Source of the DNA: Hyphomicrobiales bacterium
GTDB taxonomy: Bacteria > Pseudomonadota > Alphaproteobacteria > Rhizobiales > Rhizobiaceae
NCBI GenBank assembly: GCA_900466945.1
Contig: UBNV01000012.1
Coordinates: forward strand, 1-64,000
DNA length: 64,000 nt
Direction: 5' to 3'
Made by a program: the position numbers and the translations under genes. Numbering within the stretch: position 1 is the first letter of the stretch; each line of letters starts with the position of its first letter. Of the stretch, positions 27,309 to 36,033 are shown piece after piece. Below the pieces are notes generated by a model. That model had not been told where the DNA came from and ran no database searches. It saw nothing but the letters and a program-made list of their open reading frames with translations.

Positions 27309-27933
27309 CAATCGCCAGCGCTGAACGCACAAATAGAACCTTGTCCTGAGTATTTTGCGCTGCAGGCGCGACCGGTTGGCAATAGCTATTCAATTCAGTC
27401 ATCCACATGCGTGAAGCTGACGACCGCGCTGCTTCAATCCGTAGGCTGTCTTCATCTATGGCTGGCCCTTCGATGCTGATGCAGCACTGGCCTGGGCTAA
27501 AGCCTTAGCGTTCAACCATCAAAGGGGAGGGCGTTGGCTGCGAAGCCCGACGCTGCTGGTCCGAAGAAATTTGATCCCAATGGCACCCTCTCAAAGTACC
27601 GTCTCCAACTGGCGGAGAGTGGCTCGATATCCCTCGTTGTAGCGCTTCGTGTACACCTTCACGTAGCGCTACTCTCCCTTTTGATATAAAGACTTAGCCA
27701 AGTGCCTGGAAACGCTGGTAGCGCTTGGCCATATGGCGGAGAGTCCCATCTACTAAGGCGACTTTTCAATTTGTGCCGTTGTTCGGGACTGCTCGAAAAA
27801 GGAGGTGCTCAGAGGGCCAAGGTTCTATCCGGTCGTCATAGTTTCCGATTCTGACCGGCAGCGTAAGGTTGAGCCTTGAGGCCATCGGCGACTTCCACTT
27901 CTCGCCTTGCCGCGAGTCGGTTACCTCTAGAGC
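27309..27933. other. Non-coding stretch between divergent polysaccharide operons with short repeats
   Basis: About 625 bases separate the O-antigen cluster from the exopolysaccharide genes. GTAGCGCT occurs three times in the same orientation (27639-27646, 27663-27670, 27718-27725); GGCGGAGAGT occurs twice (27611-27620, 27735-27744) with an inverted ACTCTCC between them (27671-27677). A stretch near 27538-27560 reads like the start of a Crp/Fnr-type protein (PDAAGPKKFDP) but is not continued. The promoters of both flanking operons must lie here. Confidence 0.5.
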
Positions 27934-29166
27934 ATGAGCATCGGCGCCCTTCACGATCCACCGACTCGGTCTGTGCCAGAGCCCATACGGGAACACGGCC
28001 GGCTGGTGCGCGTCGTGGTGCCGCTGGCGGTGATGTATAATGGTCTTCTCGCCATCATCAACGCGCATGTCATGCCGCTCGGTTTTGCGCATGTTGCGCT
28101 CGTCGAGATCACGCTGCTCTTCGTCTCGCTGCTCTATCTGCTCTATCGCGGCCTTTCCCAGGAGGCGCTGCCGATCGTCACCCTGGTCGGCTTCTTCGCG
28201 TTGGTCATGCTGTATACGTCGGCCGTCAATGGCATGCTGTTCGTGGATTTCTTCCGCAATGTCCTGATCATCGCGGTCTTCTGCCAGCTCGGCATGTTGA
28301 CGGACTGGCGCAGCCTCGCCTTCGTGTTCCGGGTCTGTTGTGGCTTCATTCTCTCGGTCTTGCTGGTCGAAATCTTTTTCACCCGGATATACGAGGATCT
28401 GTTTTATCCGGCGCTCTATTTCACCAACACGCGCGGCCTCGAGCAGATCGCGTTCGGCGGGTCGAAGATCTTCCAGAATGCGATCAATATCCCCGGACGA
28501 TTTTCATTCGGGCTCAGCGACCACCGAACCTCGTCGCTGTTTCTGGAGCAGGTCTCGCTTGCCAATTTCTCCGGCGTGCTCTGCATCTATCTTGTCAGCC
28601 GGTTCAACCAGATCACCCGCTTCGACCGGTTTCTGATCCTCGCCACGATCGCCTTTATCCTGCTGACGAATGATTCGCGCAGCATGCTGGCCTTCTCGCT
28701 CATCTGCCTCATCGGCTACTTCCTGTTTCCGAAGGTGGGCAACGGCGTCAGACCCTTGATCATGCCCGTTATCATCGTCGCCGGGGCCCTGGTCTATCTG
28801 ATGCGACCCGAAGCGAGCGGCGACACGTTCGATGGCCGTATCGTGCTCACTATGAAGGGCTTCTTCAGCCTCGACTTCATCGAGCTGCTCGCGCTTGATG
28901 TGCGCAACATCGCAAGCTTTGCCGATAGCGGTTATATCTATGTGATTAATGCCAGCACACTGTTCGGGCTCATGGCCTTCTGGCTGTTCGTCAGCTTCTA
29001 TCCGGCAGGGACGACCCCGCCGCAGAGGCGTTGCGCCTTCGCACTCGGCATCTTCATCTTTCTCAACATGATGATTGGGGGGACGGCGATCTTCTCGATC
29101 AAGGTGGCGGCACTTCTCTGGCTGCTGGTCGGCCAGATGCGCGTGTCGGAGGCGGAGACCCATTAA
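27934..29166 (+). CDS. Polysaccharide polymerase/ligase-like membrane protein
   Basis: 410 residues, about 10-11 membrane helices, with a periplasmic loop holding RTSSLFLEQVSLANF and a conserved-looking LTNDSRSMLAFSLI helix, as in Wzy/ExoQ/WaaL-like proteins. It starts a plus-strand group with an ExoZ-like acyltransferase and a secreted glycanase, so an exopolysaccharide polymerase is more likely than an O-antigen ligase. Base composition is much more GC-rich than in the minus-strand cluster. Confidence 0.6.
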   Translation: MSIGALHDPPTRSVPEPIREHGRLVRVVVPLAVMYNGLLAIINAHVMPLGFAHVALVEITLLFVSLLYLLYRGLSQEALPIVTLVGFFALVMLYTSAVNGMLFVDFFRNVLIIAVFCQLGMLTDWRSLAFVFRVCCGFILSVLLVEIFFTRIYEDLFYPALYFTNTRGLEQIAFGGSKIFQNAINIPGRFSFGLSDHRTSSLFLEQVSLANFSGVLCIYLVSRFNQITRFDRFLILATIAFILLTNDSRSMLAFSLICLIGYFLFPKVGNGVRPLIMPVIIVAGALVYLMRPEASGDTFDGRIVLTMKGFFSLDFIELLALDVRNIASFADSGYIYVINASTLFGLMAFWLFVSFYPAGTTPPQRRCAFALGIFIFLNMMIGGTAIFSIKVAALLWLLVGQMRVSEAETH

Positions 29167-29259
29167 CCCAATTGCAAGATCCGCGGGGACAATCTGATCG
29201 CTCGCAGGCTATAACTCATCCACGGTCCACGCCTCCTGTCCGACGGATTGCAATCACTC

Positions 29260-30312
29260 ATGTGCATTCAACTGCAGTATATCAGGGCGATCGCTGCTCT
29301 TCTTGTCGTCTATTTTCACGCGATCCTGCAGCTGGAAAAGCTCAATCCGGACGCCTGGATCACGGATTATCTGTTCGGCAAGAGTGGCGTCGATCTGTTC
29401 TTCGTACTGAGCGGTTTCGTCATGTGGATCACCACGTCGGACAAGCCGCAGAGTGTCTCTGATTTCTGGTGGAAGCGTGTCCGACGCGTCGTCCCGCTCT
29501 ACTGGGTCGTCACACTCGCCGCCGCTTCCGTCGCTCTCATCGTTCCGCAGATCCTCAGGTCCACGCAGTTCGATGTGCCGCATATCCTCGCCTCGCTGGC
29601 CTTCATTCCCTGGCTCAATCCGGCCGATCCGACAGGCGAGATGATCGCCCCGGTGATTGTGCCGGGCTGGACGTTGAACTACGAGATGTATTTCTACCTC
29701 CTGTTCGGCGTCTGCCTGCTCGTGCCGGTGCGCCATCGCATCGCGGCTATCACCGCACTGATAGGCAGCGTTTTCGTGGTTGCCAATCTCGCGCCGGAGA
29801 GCACGGCTGCGCGCTTCTATGGCGATACGGTTATTTTCGAATTCGTCGCCGGCGTCATCCTCGGTCGCATCTATAAGGCGGGTGTTTTCGTCTCGGCGCC
29901 CGTTGTCGCTGCCGCGCTGATGCTGGGCTTCGGGGTACTGCTGTACAACGACTACCGCAGCTTCGAGCTGCCACGCTTGATCACAATTGGCATCCCGGCC
30001 GCATTCATCATCTTCTTCGCGACCGCGATCCGCATCTCCGACCTCAAGGCTTGGCGCTGGCTGAGATTGCTCGGTGATGCCTCCTATTCCATCTATCTCA
30101 CCCACATCTTCACGCTTGCGGGCTCCCGTATGATCTACCCCTGGGTGATCGGGACGCTGCAGAGCGACGCGCTTTTCGTCGTGTTGATGATCACGATGTC
30201 CACCGCCGTCGGCCTTGCCAGCTACACCCTCTTCGAGGTTCCGGTCGGACGCTACCTGTCATCGACCAACCCGCCGCGCTTCGGTAAGCCGGCAAAGGCC
30301 AGCAACGCATGA
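29260..30312 (+). CDS. Acyltransferase 3 family protein, ExoZ-like
   Basis: 350 residues from ATG 29260 (TTG at 29248 also in frame). LQYIRAIAALLVVYFHAI carries the conserved R...H of the acyltransferase-3 family, followed by SGVDLFFVLSGFVMW and the DASYSIYLTHIF end motif; about ten membrane helices. ExoZ acetylates succinoglycan repeat units. Position between a polymerase-like gene and a secreted glycanase supports modification of an exopolysaccharide. The stop overlaps the next start by four bases. Confidence 0.82.
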   Translation: MCIQLQYIRAIAALLVVYFHAILQLEKLNPDAWITDYLFGKSGVDLFFVLSGFVMWITTSDKPQSVSDFWWKRVRRVVPLYWVVTLAAASVALIVPQILRSTQFDVPHILASLAFIPWLNPADPTGEMIAPVIVPGWTLNYEMYFYLLFGVCLLVPVRHRIAAITALIGSVFVVANLAPESTAARFYGDTVIFEFVAGVILGRIYKAGVFVSAPVVAAALMLGFGVLLYNDYRSFELPRLITIGIPAAFIIFFATAIRISDLKAWRWLRLLGDASYSIYLTHIFTLAGSRMIYPWVIGTLQSDALFVVLMITMSTAVGLASYTLFEVPVGRYLSSTNPPRFGKPAKASNA

Positions 30313-31403
30313 GATTGGACGCCGACATGAAAGCGAGAGCCGTGAACTCGAGGCGCGGCCGCGCTTTTCTCTCAGGTATGCTGGCTGTGCTCATCGCCGG
30401 CACGAGCCATGCACAGCCTTCCGATCTCTGCTTCCGTGGATTGAATATTTCAGGCGCCGAATATGGTGAGGTCGACGGTGTCGAAGGCGTGAACTTCACT
30501 TATCCCTCGGAATCCACCGTGTCTTATTTCGCCGACAAGGGCTTCGACACCGTGCGTCTGCCTTTCAAGTGGGAGCGCCTTCAGCCGCGGCTCGGCGAAG
30601 GCTTCGAGCGCACCGAACTGGAGCGACTGAAGACAAGCGTGGCCGGGCTTCGCGAGAAGGGCTTCATCGTCATCCTCGATCCGCATAATTTTGGCTATTA
30701 TTCGGGCAACAACATTGGATCGGCCCAGGTGTCCCCGCGGCAGTTCGCGCAGTTCTGGATCAGGCTTGCTGCCGAGTTCGCCAATGAAGATGGCATTGCC
30801 TTCGGGCTGATGAACGAGCCGCATGACATTGCCCCGGTCGTCTGGCTCGATGCGGCAAACCAGGCGATTGCGGGTATCAGGGCCGTCGGCGCGCGCAATC
30901 TCATTCTCGTGCCCGGAACGCACTGGAGCGGGGTGGTCACCTGGCCTGAGGATTTCGGGCGGGGATCGAATGCGAAGACAATGCTCGGTGTCGTCGATCC
31001 GATCAACAATTATGCCTTCGAAGTGCACCAGTACATGGACAAGGACCTGTCGGGCACGAATGAGACCTGCGTCAATGCGGATCTGGCGGTCGAGGGGATG
31101 GTAAAGCTCTCGGACTGGCTGCGCAGCCACGGCAAACGTGCCTTTCTCGGCGAATTCGGGGGATCTAAGGATAAGGATTGCCTTGCCGGTCTGACGCGCA
31201 TGCTGGATCAGATGGCCAAGGATTCCGACGTCTGGCTCGGCTGGACCTACTGGGCCGGCGGTGACTGGTGGTCGCCCGAGGAGGGCAACAATATCCAGCC
31301 GACGGACGAGGGGGACCGCGCCCAGCTTTCCGTCCTTCTTCCAGCTCTCAAGCCAGCTGCCGCAGATTTCGGTGCATGCGTGCGCATTCCGCCTGCGGGA
31401 TAG
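30309..31403 (+). CDS. Secreted glycoside hydrolase family 5 (cellulase-like endoglycanase)
   Basis: 364 residues. A signal peptide (basic start, FLSGMLAVLIAGTSHA then cleavage before QPSDL) precedes a GH5 barrel: GFDTVRLPFKWERLQP, general acid/base in FGLMNEPHD (about residue 168), HQYMD and nucleophile in FLGEFGG (about residue 281). It would cut beta-1,4-glucan-like chains in the periplasm or outside, perhaps trimming the polymer made by the two genes before it, as glycanases do in succinoglycan synthesis. ATG at 30309 overlaps the upstream TGA; ATG at 30327 is an alternative. Confidence 0.88.
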   Translation: MRLDADMKARAVNSRRGRAFLSGMLAVLIAGTSHAQPSDLCFRGLNISGAEYGEVDGVEGVNFTYPSESTVSYFADKGFDTVRLPFKWERLQPRLGEGFERTELERLKTSVAGLREKGFIVILDPHNFGYYSGNNIGSAQVSPRQFAQFWIRLAAEFANEDGIAFGLMNEPHDIAPVVWLDAANQAIAGIRAVGARNLILVPGTHWSGVVTWPEDFGRGSNAKTMLGVVDPINNYAFEVHQYMDKDLSGTNETCVNADLAVEGMVKLSDWLRSHGKRAFLGEFGGSKDKDCLAGLTRMLDQMAKDSDVWLGWTYWAGGDWWSPEEGNNIQPTDEGDRAQLSVLLPALKPAAADFGACVRIPPAG

Positions 31404-31899
31404 TCTCCCACGATTGCAGTCGGCCAAGTCTTCGCTCAGCGTTCGAACGGCAGATCTGGCTTGAACTCGAGCGAATGGTCGTCGCTGCCCGCAGCGCCTC
31501 CGAGGCGGCGCAGAAGGAAGAGACCGACATCCTTAGAGATCACTGTCCAGCGGCCTCTTAGGCGACTATTTCGACGGCGCTTATCGTGCTGGATCGCAAG
31601 GCCGGGTCCGCGTGCACGTCTGTGAGGCTGTGTTCAAGCGCAGCGAGGCGGCGGCGGTAGAGATGAGCTCTATTCGAACAATGTCCGGAACGTCGCCGAA
31701 TCCCTTCCGGCACAGGCTTCCGATGGTCCGGCGCGGAAGGTCCTGCTCATGACCGGCATCTTCGGCGGCAGGCTCTTTGGCCTCGGCCGGGGAATTGTGT
31801 TCGCTACGCGATTGGGCCGTCTAGATGGATTGGGGCTGAGCATGGCCAGTCATATCGCAGCCACCGATAAGCGCTGGCGTGTGACAATTGGTAGTGGAC
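31404..31899. other. Gene-poor gap after the exopolysaccharide operon
   Basis: About 500 bases with only short frames (such as one reading ELERMVVAARSASEAAQKEE near 31465-31524) that I cannot match to any family. It looks like decayed coding sequence. No clear terminator was seen after the glycanase gene. Confidence 0.35.
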
Positions 31900-32157
31900 T
31901 TAAGATTTCCGGCCAGGGCGAAGGACCGGCGGCAGCTTTTCCCCGGGTAGGGGCTCCCTGAGCAGGTCAGAGATGGGACATTCCAGAGCGCTAGCGATCT
32001 TGCCCAGAGTATCGATCCCTAGGTTTACCTGATGTCGCTCTATCTGTGAGATCGACACGCGCTCGATCTGGGCTTCGAGGGCGAGCCGCTCTTGCGACAG
32101 ACCTTTCTCCACCCTGAATTTTCTCACATTCCAGGCCAATAGCTCGCGAGGTGTCAT
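31900..32157 (-). CDS. XRE-family helix-turn-helix regulator
   Basis: 85 residues, essentially one HTH_3 domain: NVRKFRVEKGLSQERLALEA, IERVSISQIERHQVNLGIDT and LGKIASALECPISDLL. Small stand-alone XRE proteins of this kind are often mobile-element or operon-local repressors. It is divergent from the LysR-type gene, with an AT-rich 95-base gap between them. Confidence 0.85.
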   Translation of the reverse strand: MTPRELLAWNVRKFRVEKGLSQERLALEAQIERVSISQIERHQVNLGIDTLGKIASALECPISDLLREPLPGEKLPPVLRPGRKS

Positions 32158-32252
32158 GCCTCAGCATGGGAATTTGCAATCAATAAAATAACTGGCTATT
32201 CTATACATAAAGGCAGATCTCACGCCTTTCCGTTAGGTTTGGATTTGTGACA

Positions 32253-33170
32253 ATGGAACTCCGCCAGCTTTCCTACTTTGTCGCCGTCGCCGAGGAGCTG
32301 CACTTCGGCCGTGCCGCCATGCGAGTGAACATTGCTCAGCCAGCGCTGAGCACCCAGGTTCAGGCACTGGAGAAGGGGCTTGGAGTGCAGTTGCTGGTTC
32401 GCTCGACGCGCAAGGTCGAGCTGACGCGGGCCGGGGAGGTGTTCTACGATCGCTGTGTCCGGATGCTGGGAGAGCTGGATCTGTCAGCGGAGATGGCGCG
32501 TGCGGCTGGGGGAAGGACCATGCGGGAGATCAGGATCGGCACGATCTATCCGGCAACGACGGGTGTGCTGCCGGCGTTTCTGGCGAGGATCGGGCGGAAG
32601 TTTCCCGATATTCGCCTGCATGTCTCGAACGGCTCGACATCGGATATCATCCGCCAGTTGGAATGCGGGAAGCTCAATCTTGGCTTCATTCGTCCCGTCG
32701 AGAACATAGGCTCGCTGCGGTTCTTTTCGATTGCTCATGAGCGTTATCTGCTCGCTGTGCCGACTGACAATCCGTTGGCGCTGAAGAATGAAGTGACTAT
32801 CGACGATCTGCGGGAGCAGAAGATTATCGCCTTTAAGCGACAGAACCTCTCCTACACGGAGCGCTATTTCTCCGAGACCTTCGCGGAGCACGGGCTGAAT
32901 GACAATGTCGCCTATACCTGTGACGACACCTTCTCGCTGATCTCGCTGGTATCCTCAGGCTTAGGCGTCGGTTTTGCGCCGGAATGGACGGCAGAGCTGC
33001 CGGGCAGGGACGTCGTGTTGAAGAAGGTGACGGTTATCGATCTGAAGATCGGGCTCGGGGTCGCCTGGAGCAAGGAAGATCCGACGGCGGCTCGCGATGA
33101 CATCATCGACATTGCCCGGACACTGGGGCGAGGTGGGCGTTTACACGGGACGCATCTAGACTCGCGATGA
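32253..33170 (+). CDS. LysR-type transcriptional regulator
   Basis: 305 residues from ATG 32253 (GTG 32247 also in frame). The HTH reads LRQLSYFVAVAEELHFGRAA...AQPALSTQVQALEKGLG, followed by a periplasmic-binding-like effector domain with LVSSGLGVGFAPEW. The subfamily resembles BenM/CatM/CbbR-type activators. The usual divergent target would be the XRE gene, which is atypical, so its real target is unclear. Confidence 0.88.
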   Translation: MELRQLSYFVAVAEELHFGRAAMRVNIAQPALSTQVQALEKGLGVQLLVRSTRKVELTRAGEVFYDRCVRMLGELDLSAEMARAAGGRTMREIRIGTIYPATTGVLPAFLARIGRKFPDIRLHVSNGSTSDIIRQLECGKLNLGFIRPVENIGSLRFFSIAHERYLLAVPTDNPLALKNEVTIDDLREQKIIAFKRQNLSYTERYFSETFAEHGLNDNVAYTCDDTFSLISLVSSGLGVGFAPEWTAELPGRDVVLKKVTVIDLKIGLGVAWSKEDPTAARDDIIDIARTLGRGGRLHGTHLDSR

Positions 33171-33532
33171 TGGCGTCGCCATCCGCTTGACCACTCTCTG
33201 GTTGTCAACCGTACAGATTGGCAAAATATCCTTTATTTTCAATTGGTCAGAGGCGGTGCCGAATCACTGTTTTGCCACCAAACTGTGAACTTTTGTCGCT
33301 CCCTGCTCGGTTTAGACCTTAGATTTTTTGGGGCCGTGGCGGTGCAAATGACCACAAATGCAATCTGCTTACTACAAATCTGTCACTTTACAGGCTCCCG
33401 GAAGCGTTCGAACATCTGCGTTCGCGACCATGCGGGCGACGTGCTGCCTCTCGCTGGCCAATGGAGTGGGCAGGCGGTTCCGATCCCGGATTGAAGTCGG
33501 CCCCGATGTTCTTGGAATCTTGGAGGCTTTTG
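33171..33532. other. Intergenic gap upstream of the excisionase-integrase pair
   Basis: About 360 bases; I see no gene. It is relatively AT-rich near 33215-33245 and 33290-33380 and may hold the promoter of the excisionase/integrase genes. No copy of the tRNA 3' end was noticed here. Confidence 0.35.
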
Positions 33533-33802
33533 ATGAAACCTCATGTATCCCGCGCCCTGGAGCCACCGCTGCCAAGGTTTGCCGTCAGTCGCCTTGAAGC
33601 GGCCAAGCTTCTCGACGTGTCCGTCGGCACATTCGACAACTGGGTTCGACAGGGATTGATGCCGAAGGGAATCAAGATTGGAAGCTTGCGTCGCTGGGAC
33701 GCTGGCCAGCTTCGGGCATGTTGGTACGACCTCGTTGAGACGAACCAAGAGGGAGATGTCGACGATGACCAGGAAAATCCCTTCGACAACACGGTTGGCT
33801 AG
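33533..33802 (+). CDS. Excisionase-like helix-turn-helix protein
   Basis: 89 residues from ATG 33533, which has TTGGAGG six bases upstream. The segment RFAVSRLEAAKLLDVSVGTFDNWVRQGLMP is a MerR/AlpA-type winged HTH as found in excisionases and directionality factors. The end overlaps the integrase start by 38 bases in another frame, so the two are coupled. Confidence 0.75.
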   Translation: MKPHVSRALEPPLPRFAVSRLEAAKLLDVSVGTFDNWVRQGLMPKGIKIGSLRRWDAGQLRACWYDLVETNQEGDVDDDQENPFDNTVG

Positions 33803-35003
33803 GCCACGTGGGCCGTTTCGCTATTGCAACCGCGACGTCGATCGATTTGGCAATGTGCGTTTCTACATCCGCATCCCCGGCCTGCCGAAATACCGGATGA
33901 CGTCGCCATACCTCGATGACAATGGCAGCGTCACGGTGGCGTTTGCGGAGGAGTATCACCGCGTCATGGCTGGTGACAGGGGAGACAAGCCGCTTCCCTT
34001 CCAGCGGCTACAGCCAGGTACGGTACGGTGGCTTGTGGAAAACTATTACCGTTCCAAGCTGTTCCAGACCTATTCCTCGGCCACGCAGAAGGACAAGAAA
34101 TGCGTGCTGAACCGCTATTGCGAGATCGTCGGAAATTTGCCGTTCAAGAAAATGCGCAAGTCGGACATCGAAGCGAGCCAGATGAAGCGTCGCTCGACGC
34201 CTGGCGCAGCCGACAAACTGGTCAAATATCTCAAGGCCCTGTTCAACTGGGCGATCAAGCAGGAGATCGCGACCTTCAACCCGGCGACTGGCGTAACAAA
34301 AATTAACAAATCAGATGGCTTCCACGGGTGGAGCGAAATCGAACTTGAGCGCTATCGGTCGTTTTATCCCATCGGCACGACAGCGCGGCTTGCGATGGAG
34401 TTGATGCTGAACCTCGGCGTCAGACGCTCTGACCTCGTCAAGCTGGGATGGCGAAATCTCATTGGCGACCGCATTGAATTCGTGCCTCAGAAGGGTGCTG
34501 GCAAGTATGCCCAGTTTCTGAGCCTGCCGGTCACGGACGAGCTGAAAGACGCATTGGATGCGATCACCCATAGCAAGGCGACCTTCCTCGTCACGGAATA
34601 TGGCAAGCCCTTCATGTCGAACGGCTTCGGCAACAAGATGAGGCAGTGGTGCGACGATGCTGGCCTGCCGGAATGTTCGTCCCACGGGCTTCGCAAGGCA
34701 TCCGCTACCATCCTTGCTGAGGCCGGAGCGACCGAACATCAGTTGATGGCAATCTTTGGCTGGTCCGATTCGAAGATGGCACAGCACTACACCAAATCGG
34801 CCCAGTCGAAGCGGATCATCGATGCCGGTTTCGAGCGCAGGAAAAACTATGTGGCCCGCAAGAATGTCCCACTTTCGCCCACCCAGAAATCTGGTGAGGC
34901 AAACAGAGGAAAAAACGATGATAATACAACGCCAGAAGATAGAAGTGGTGGGCCCGGAGGGACTCGAACCCCCAACCAAGCGGTTATGAGCCGCCGGCTC
35001 TAA
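33765..35003 (+). CDS. Tyrosine-type site-specific integrase
   Basis: 412 residues from ATG 33765 (GGAG nine bases upstream; ATG 33756 also possible). Catalytic residues: arginine in LGVRRSDLVKL, histidine-x-x-arginine in SHGLRKASA and tyrosine in AQHYTKSAQ. An N-terminal SAM-like core-binding domain spans about residues 80-180. The last about 19 codons (GGPGGTRTPNQAVMSRRL) are read from the antisense strand of the tRNA-Ile gene, meaning the element joined the chromosome at the tRNA 3' end. Confidence 0.92.
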   Translation: MTRKIPSTTRLARPRGPFRYCNRDVDRFGNVRFYIRIPGLPKYRMTSPYLDDNGSVTVAFAEEYHRVMAGDRGDKPLPFQRLQPGTVRWLVENYYRSKLFQTYSSATQKDKKCVLNRYCEIVGNLPFKKMRKSDIEASQMKRRSTPGAADKLVKYLKALFNWAIKQEIATFNPATGVTKINKSDGFHGWSEIELERYRSFYPIGTTARLAMELMLNLGVRRSDLVKLGWRNLIGDRIEFVPQKGAGKYAQFLSLPVTDELKDALDAITHSKATFLVTEYGKPFMSNGFGNKMRQWCDDAGLPECSSHGLRKASATILAEAGATEHQLMAIFGWSDSKMAQHYTKSAQSKRIIDAGFERRKNYVARKNVPLSPTQKSGEANRGKNDDNTTPEDRSGGPGGTRTPNQAVMSRRL

Positions 35004-35021
35004 CCATTGAGCTACAGGCCC
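34946..35021 (-). tRNA. tRNA-Ile (CAT anticodon, Ile2 type)
   Basis: A full cloverleaf of 76 bases can be drawn on the minus strand: acceptor GGGCCTG/CGGGCCC, D arm GTAGCTCAATGGTTAGAGC, anticodon arm GGCGG-CTCATAA-CCGCT, T arm with TTCGAGT loop and encoded CCA. The anticodon CAT with a base-paired first position and a loop like E. coli ileX indicates the lysidine-modified Ile2 tRNA rather than Met. The 3' end faces the integrase gene and is a typical attachment site. Confidence 0.9.
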
Positions 35022-35212
35022 AGCCCGGCGTCAAGCCGTCGGGCGGGTTATGGTCACCCCGCTCCGGTCTGCGGCTCTAACGCAATTTCCGGTATGCGAC
35101 AAGCCTCTGCCGCAATGGCTTCACAATCACGCGTCATCACAAGGGCCGGAAGGGCATTGTGTCGGGTGAGACCAAAGGGTTCGCCGGCACCGAGGGACAA
35201 AGGAAACACTTC

Positions 35213-35956
35213 ATGCTGAAATTCACACGCGGCCTCGTCATTGCCACGGCACTGTCTGGTTCGGTTCTGACGGTCGGTTTCGTCGCGCCGGTGCTGGCCG
35301 CAGAGACGGAGCGTCGCGAGGCGACGATCATGGTGTCGGGCGAGGGTGAGGCGACGGTCGCGCCTGACATGGCCGTCATATCGCTCTCCGTGGTGCGCGA
35401 TGCCGATACAGCCGCCGAGGCTCTTTCGGCCAACAGTGCGGCGATGACCGAGGTGCTGGCCGATCTGAAGGCGCAGGGCATTGCCGAGAAGGACCTGCAG
35501 ACCACGGACTTCTCCATCCAGCCGAAATATCGCCAGGAGAACAAGCCCGATGGCACATACGAGGCGCCTGTCATCGTCGGGTACACGGTCAGCAACGGGT
35601 TGACCGTCAGGGTGCGGGACTTGTCCAAGCTGGGTGCCATCGTCGACCGGTCGGTGAAGCTCGGCGTGAATCAGGGCGGCGGCATCAGCTTCACCAATGA
35701 CGATCCTGAAGCCACTGTCGAGGCTGCGCGCAAGCAGGCGGTCGAAAAGGCTGCCGCCAAGGCCAAGACGCTGACGGAGGCCGCCGGTGTGAAACTGGGA
35801 CGTGTCGTCGAGATCTCCGAGAATTTCGCCCGACCAATGCCGCAGGTCTATGCCGCCGCACCGATGGCCAAGATGGCCGACGAATCGGTTCCGATCGCAT
35901 CCGGCGAGAACCTTTATACGGTGACCGTGAACATCACCTATGCGATCGAGCAGTAA
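35213..35956 (+). CDS. SIMPL-domain (DUF541) periplasmic protein
   Basis: 247 residues from ATG 35213 with AAGGA eight bases upstream. Signal peptide (LKFTRGLVIATALSGSVLT ... VLAAET) then a SIMPL domain: IMVSGEGEATVAPDMAVISL, LQTTDFSIQPKY, YTVSNGLTVRVRDLSKLG and ARKQAVEKAAAKAKTL. Relatives (BP26/Omp28 of Brucella, YggE) are periplasmic, linked to oxidative stress, with unknown biochemistry. Followed by a strong terminator. Confidence 0.88.
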   Translation: MLKFTRGLVIATALSGSVLTVGFVAPVLAAETERREATIMVSGEGEATVAPDMAVISLSVVRDADTAAEALSANSAAMTEVLADLKAQGIAEKDLQTTDFSIQPKYRQENKPDGTYEAPVIVGYTVSNGLTVRVRDLSKLGAIVDRSVKLGVNQGGGISFTNDDPEATVEAARKQAVEKAAAKAKTLTEAAGVKLGRVVEISENFARPMPQVYAAAPMAKMADESVPIASGENLYTVTVNITYAIEQ

Positions 35957-35985
35957 GCAACCGCGGACTCATCATCGTGAACAAG

Positions 35986-36010
35986 AAGGGCCGGTCGTCC
36001 GGCCCTTTTT
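35986..36010 (+). terminator. Rho-independent terminator after the SIMPL gene
   Basis: AAGGGCCGG, a TCGT loop and CCGGCCCTT followed directly by more T: a perfect nine-pair stem plus a T-run, 30 bases after the stop. Confidence 0.88.
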
Positions 36011-36033
36011 GCAATTCTGATTCCTAATCGCCT

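Noticed and set aside
27525..27700. Start of a Crp/Fnr-like regulator (PDAAGPKKFDP...)
   Set aside because: Resemblance covers only about a dozen residues and then disappears; at most a remnant.
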